From NCBI RefSeq assembly GCF_964340395.1, contig NC_135550.1, positions 18,989,176 through 19,053,175 on the forward strand: a stretch of 64,000 nt of DNA, read 5' to 3'. The stretch is from Glandiceps talaboti. Lineage: Eukaryota > Hemichordata > Enteropneusta > Spengelidae. A model generated the notes under the pieces. The model was not told the DNA's origin and did no database searches. It saw nothing but the letters and a program-made list of their open reading frames with translations. This document shows, in pieces, positions 63,378 through 64,000 of this stretch (within the stretch, counting starts at the first letter, position 1; each line of letters starts with the position of its first letter). The position numbers and the translations under genes were made by a program.

Positions 63378-64000
63378 GGTAATTTGGCATCAGGTACACC
63401 CAATTGGCTGGCCCAAAAAATTATTTTACCATAAAGAACAACAACCATAGTAGTGAATAAAGAATGAATGAAGAAATTATTCTCTTGCAAAGCCATAAGC
63501 TACATGTAATTGTGATAGGAGATATATTTCGTAGGGCAGTTTTTGACCTGGTTTATAGGTGTTATTAACCAAAAATGACAAACACTTTGCCACTGTGGTC
63601 ATTCTTAATTGTAGCATAGTTGTAACTCTTTCTAGACAATGCTCAACTTGTGCTACATTTGAGGTTCACCTTGCTTCACCTTCCTACTCATCTATGTAAC
63701 AAAAATAAAAAAACAGTGGAGCTATTTCAACCACTAGGTTGCTTGTTTGTATATCAAATTAAAAGTTCTCCAGAATAGTAGATTTGGGTGCAAACAGAAA
63801 ATTAATTAACAGAAAAGTGAATTTTACATGACATGCTAGTATTGTGGTTTCTTTTCTGTGATTGCTTTAGTTCCAGGCCGCCTGGTCAGATAATGTGAAG
63901 CACTTTACTTTTGTATAAGATTCATTTTGATTGGTTAGAAAACCAGGAAACAAGCACATCTGTGACAACCTTGTAATAGCTTCACATTGCCCTTGCCTGG
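62801..64000. other. Last visible GCN2 intron (terminal exon not found)
   Basis: The sequence after donor 62801 has no segment resembling the end of GCN2. A 'tgattgctttag' acceptor-like site at 63870 leads to a short frame (FQAAWSDNVKHFTFV, then stop) without similarity to the family. Contains a cluster of 'tcctcagttgattttcaatt' repeats (63040-63150) and a TTG array (63320-63376). Confidence 0.6.
63320..63376. repeat. (TTG)n trinucleotide array
   Basis: About 19 TTG units. Poly-Leu and poly-Asn frames over it are artefacts. Confidence 0.95.

Noticed and set aside
63018-63434. 138-codon frame with poly-Leu run
   Set aside because: Built from a local 'ttgattttcaatt' repeat and the TTG array; no exon evidence.
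63871-63918. Possible last GCN2 exon after the acceptor-like 'tgattgctttag'
   Set aside because: The frame is short and does not resemble the conserved GCN2 C-terminus, so the terminal exon is taken to lie outside the window.

Overview
The window is genomic DNA from an animal. The genes are split by many GT-AG introns, the DNA is AT-rich, and it is full of long microsatellites and intronic repeats. The gene set (CCDC167, two FOLH1-type M28 peptidases, POP7/RPP20, EIF2AK4/GCN2) is typical of bilaterians. Low GC, long simple repeats, intron-rich genes and a tandem FOLH1 duplication fit a marine invertebrate (for example hemichordate, amphioxus or lophotrochozoan). I cannot fix the species from the sequence alone.

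Layout: 508-1885 (+) holds the last three coding exons of CCDC167, a small tail-anchored coiled-coil protein. About 1886-8098 is intergenic, with dispersed repeats and, at about 5410-6785, a decayed duplicate of the upstream region and first exon of the next gene. 8099-22345 (+) is a complete 17-exon FOLH1-like peptidase (gene A, 740 aa). 24639-34689 (+) is its tandem paralogue (gene B, 746 aa) with 17 exons at matching positions and phases. 34690-38114 is repeat-rich intergenic DNA. 38115-38522 (-) is the intronless gene for POP7 (RPP20). 38888-62800 (+) is EIF2AK4/GCN2: 32 coding exons are visible, encoding 1591 codons in one continuous frame, and the final exon or exons lie beyond the window. 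POP7 and GCN2 are head to head, with 365 bp between their start codons, and both start codons sit in an ATGGCGG motif.

Roles: the peptidases are type II membrane ectoenzymes with all zinc ligands present, but several residues that give human glutamate carboxypeptidase II its acidic-substrate specificity are changed. POP7 is a subunit of RNase P/MRP. GCN2 is the uncharged-tRNA-sensing eIF2alpha kinase, here with RWD, pseudokinase, kinase and HisRS-like regions in the usual order. The neighbours share no evident pathway; POP7 and GCN2 may share a promoter.

Nothing here is a clear new biological system. The most interesting structures are two large intronic foldback (inverted-repeat) elements, three separate decayed duplications of exon 5' edges inside GCN2, a dispersed element always joined to a microsatellite, a two-unit minisatellite, and a splice acceptor lying against a tetranucleotide array. 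All exon boundaries were read by eye from splice consensus, reading frame and recalled family similarity; no alignment or search was run.
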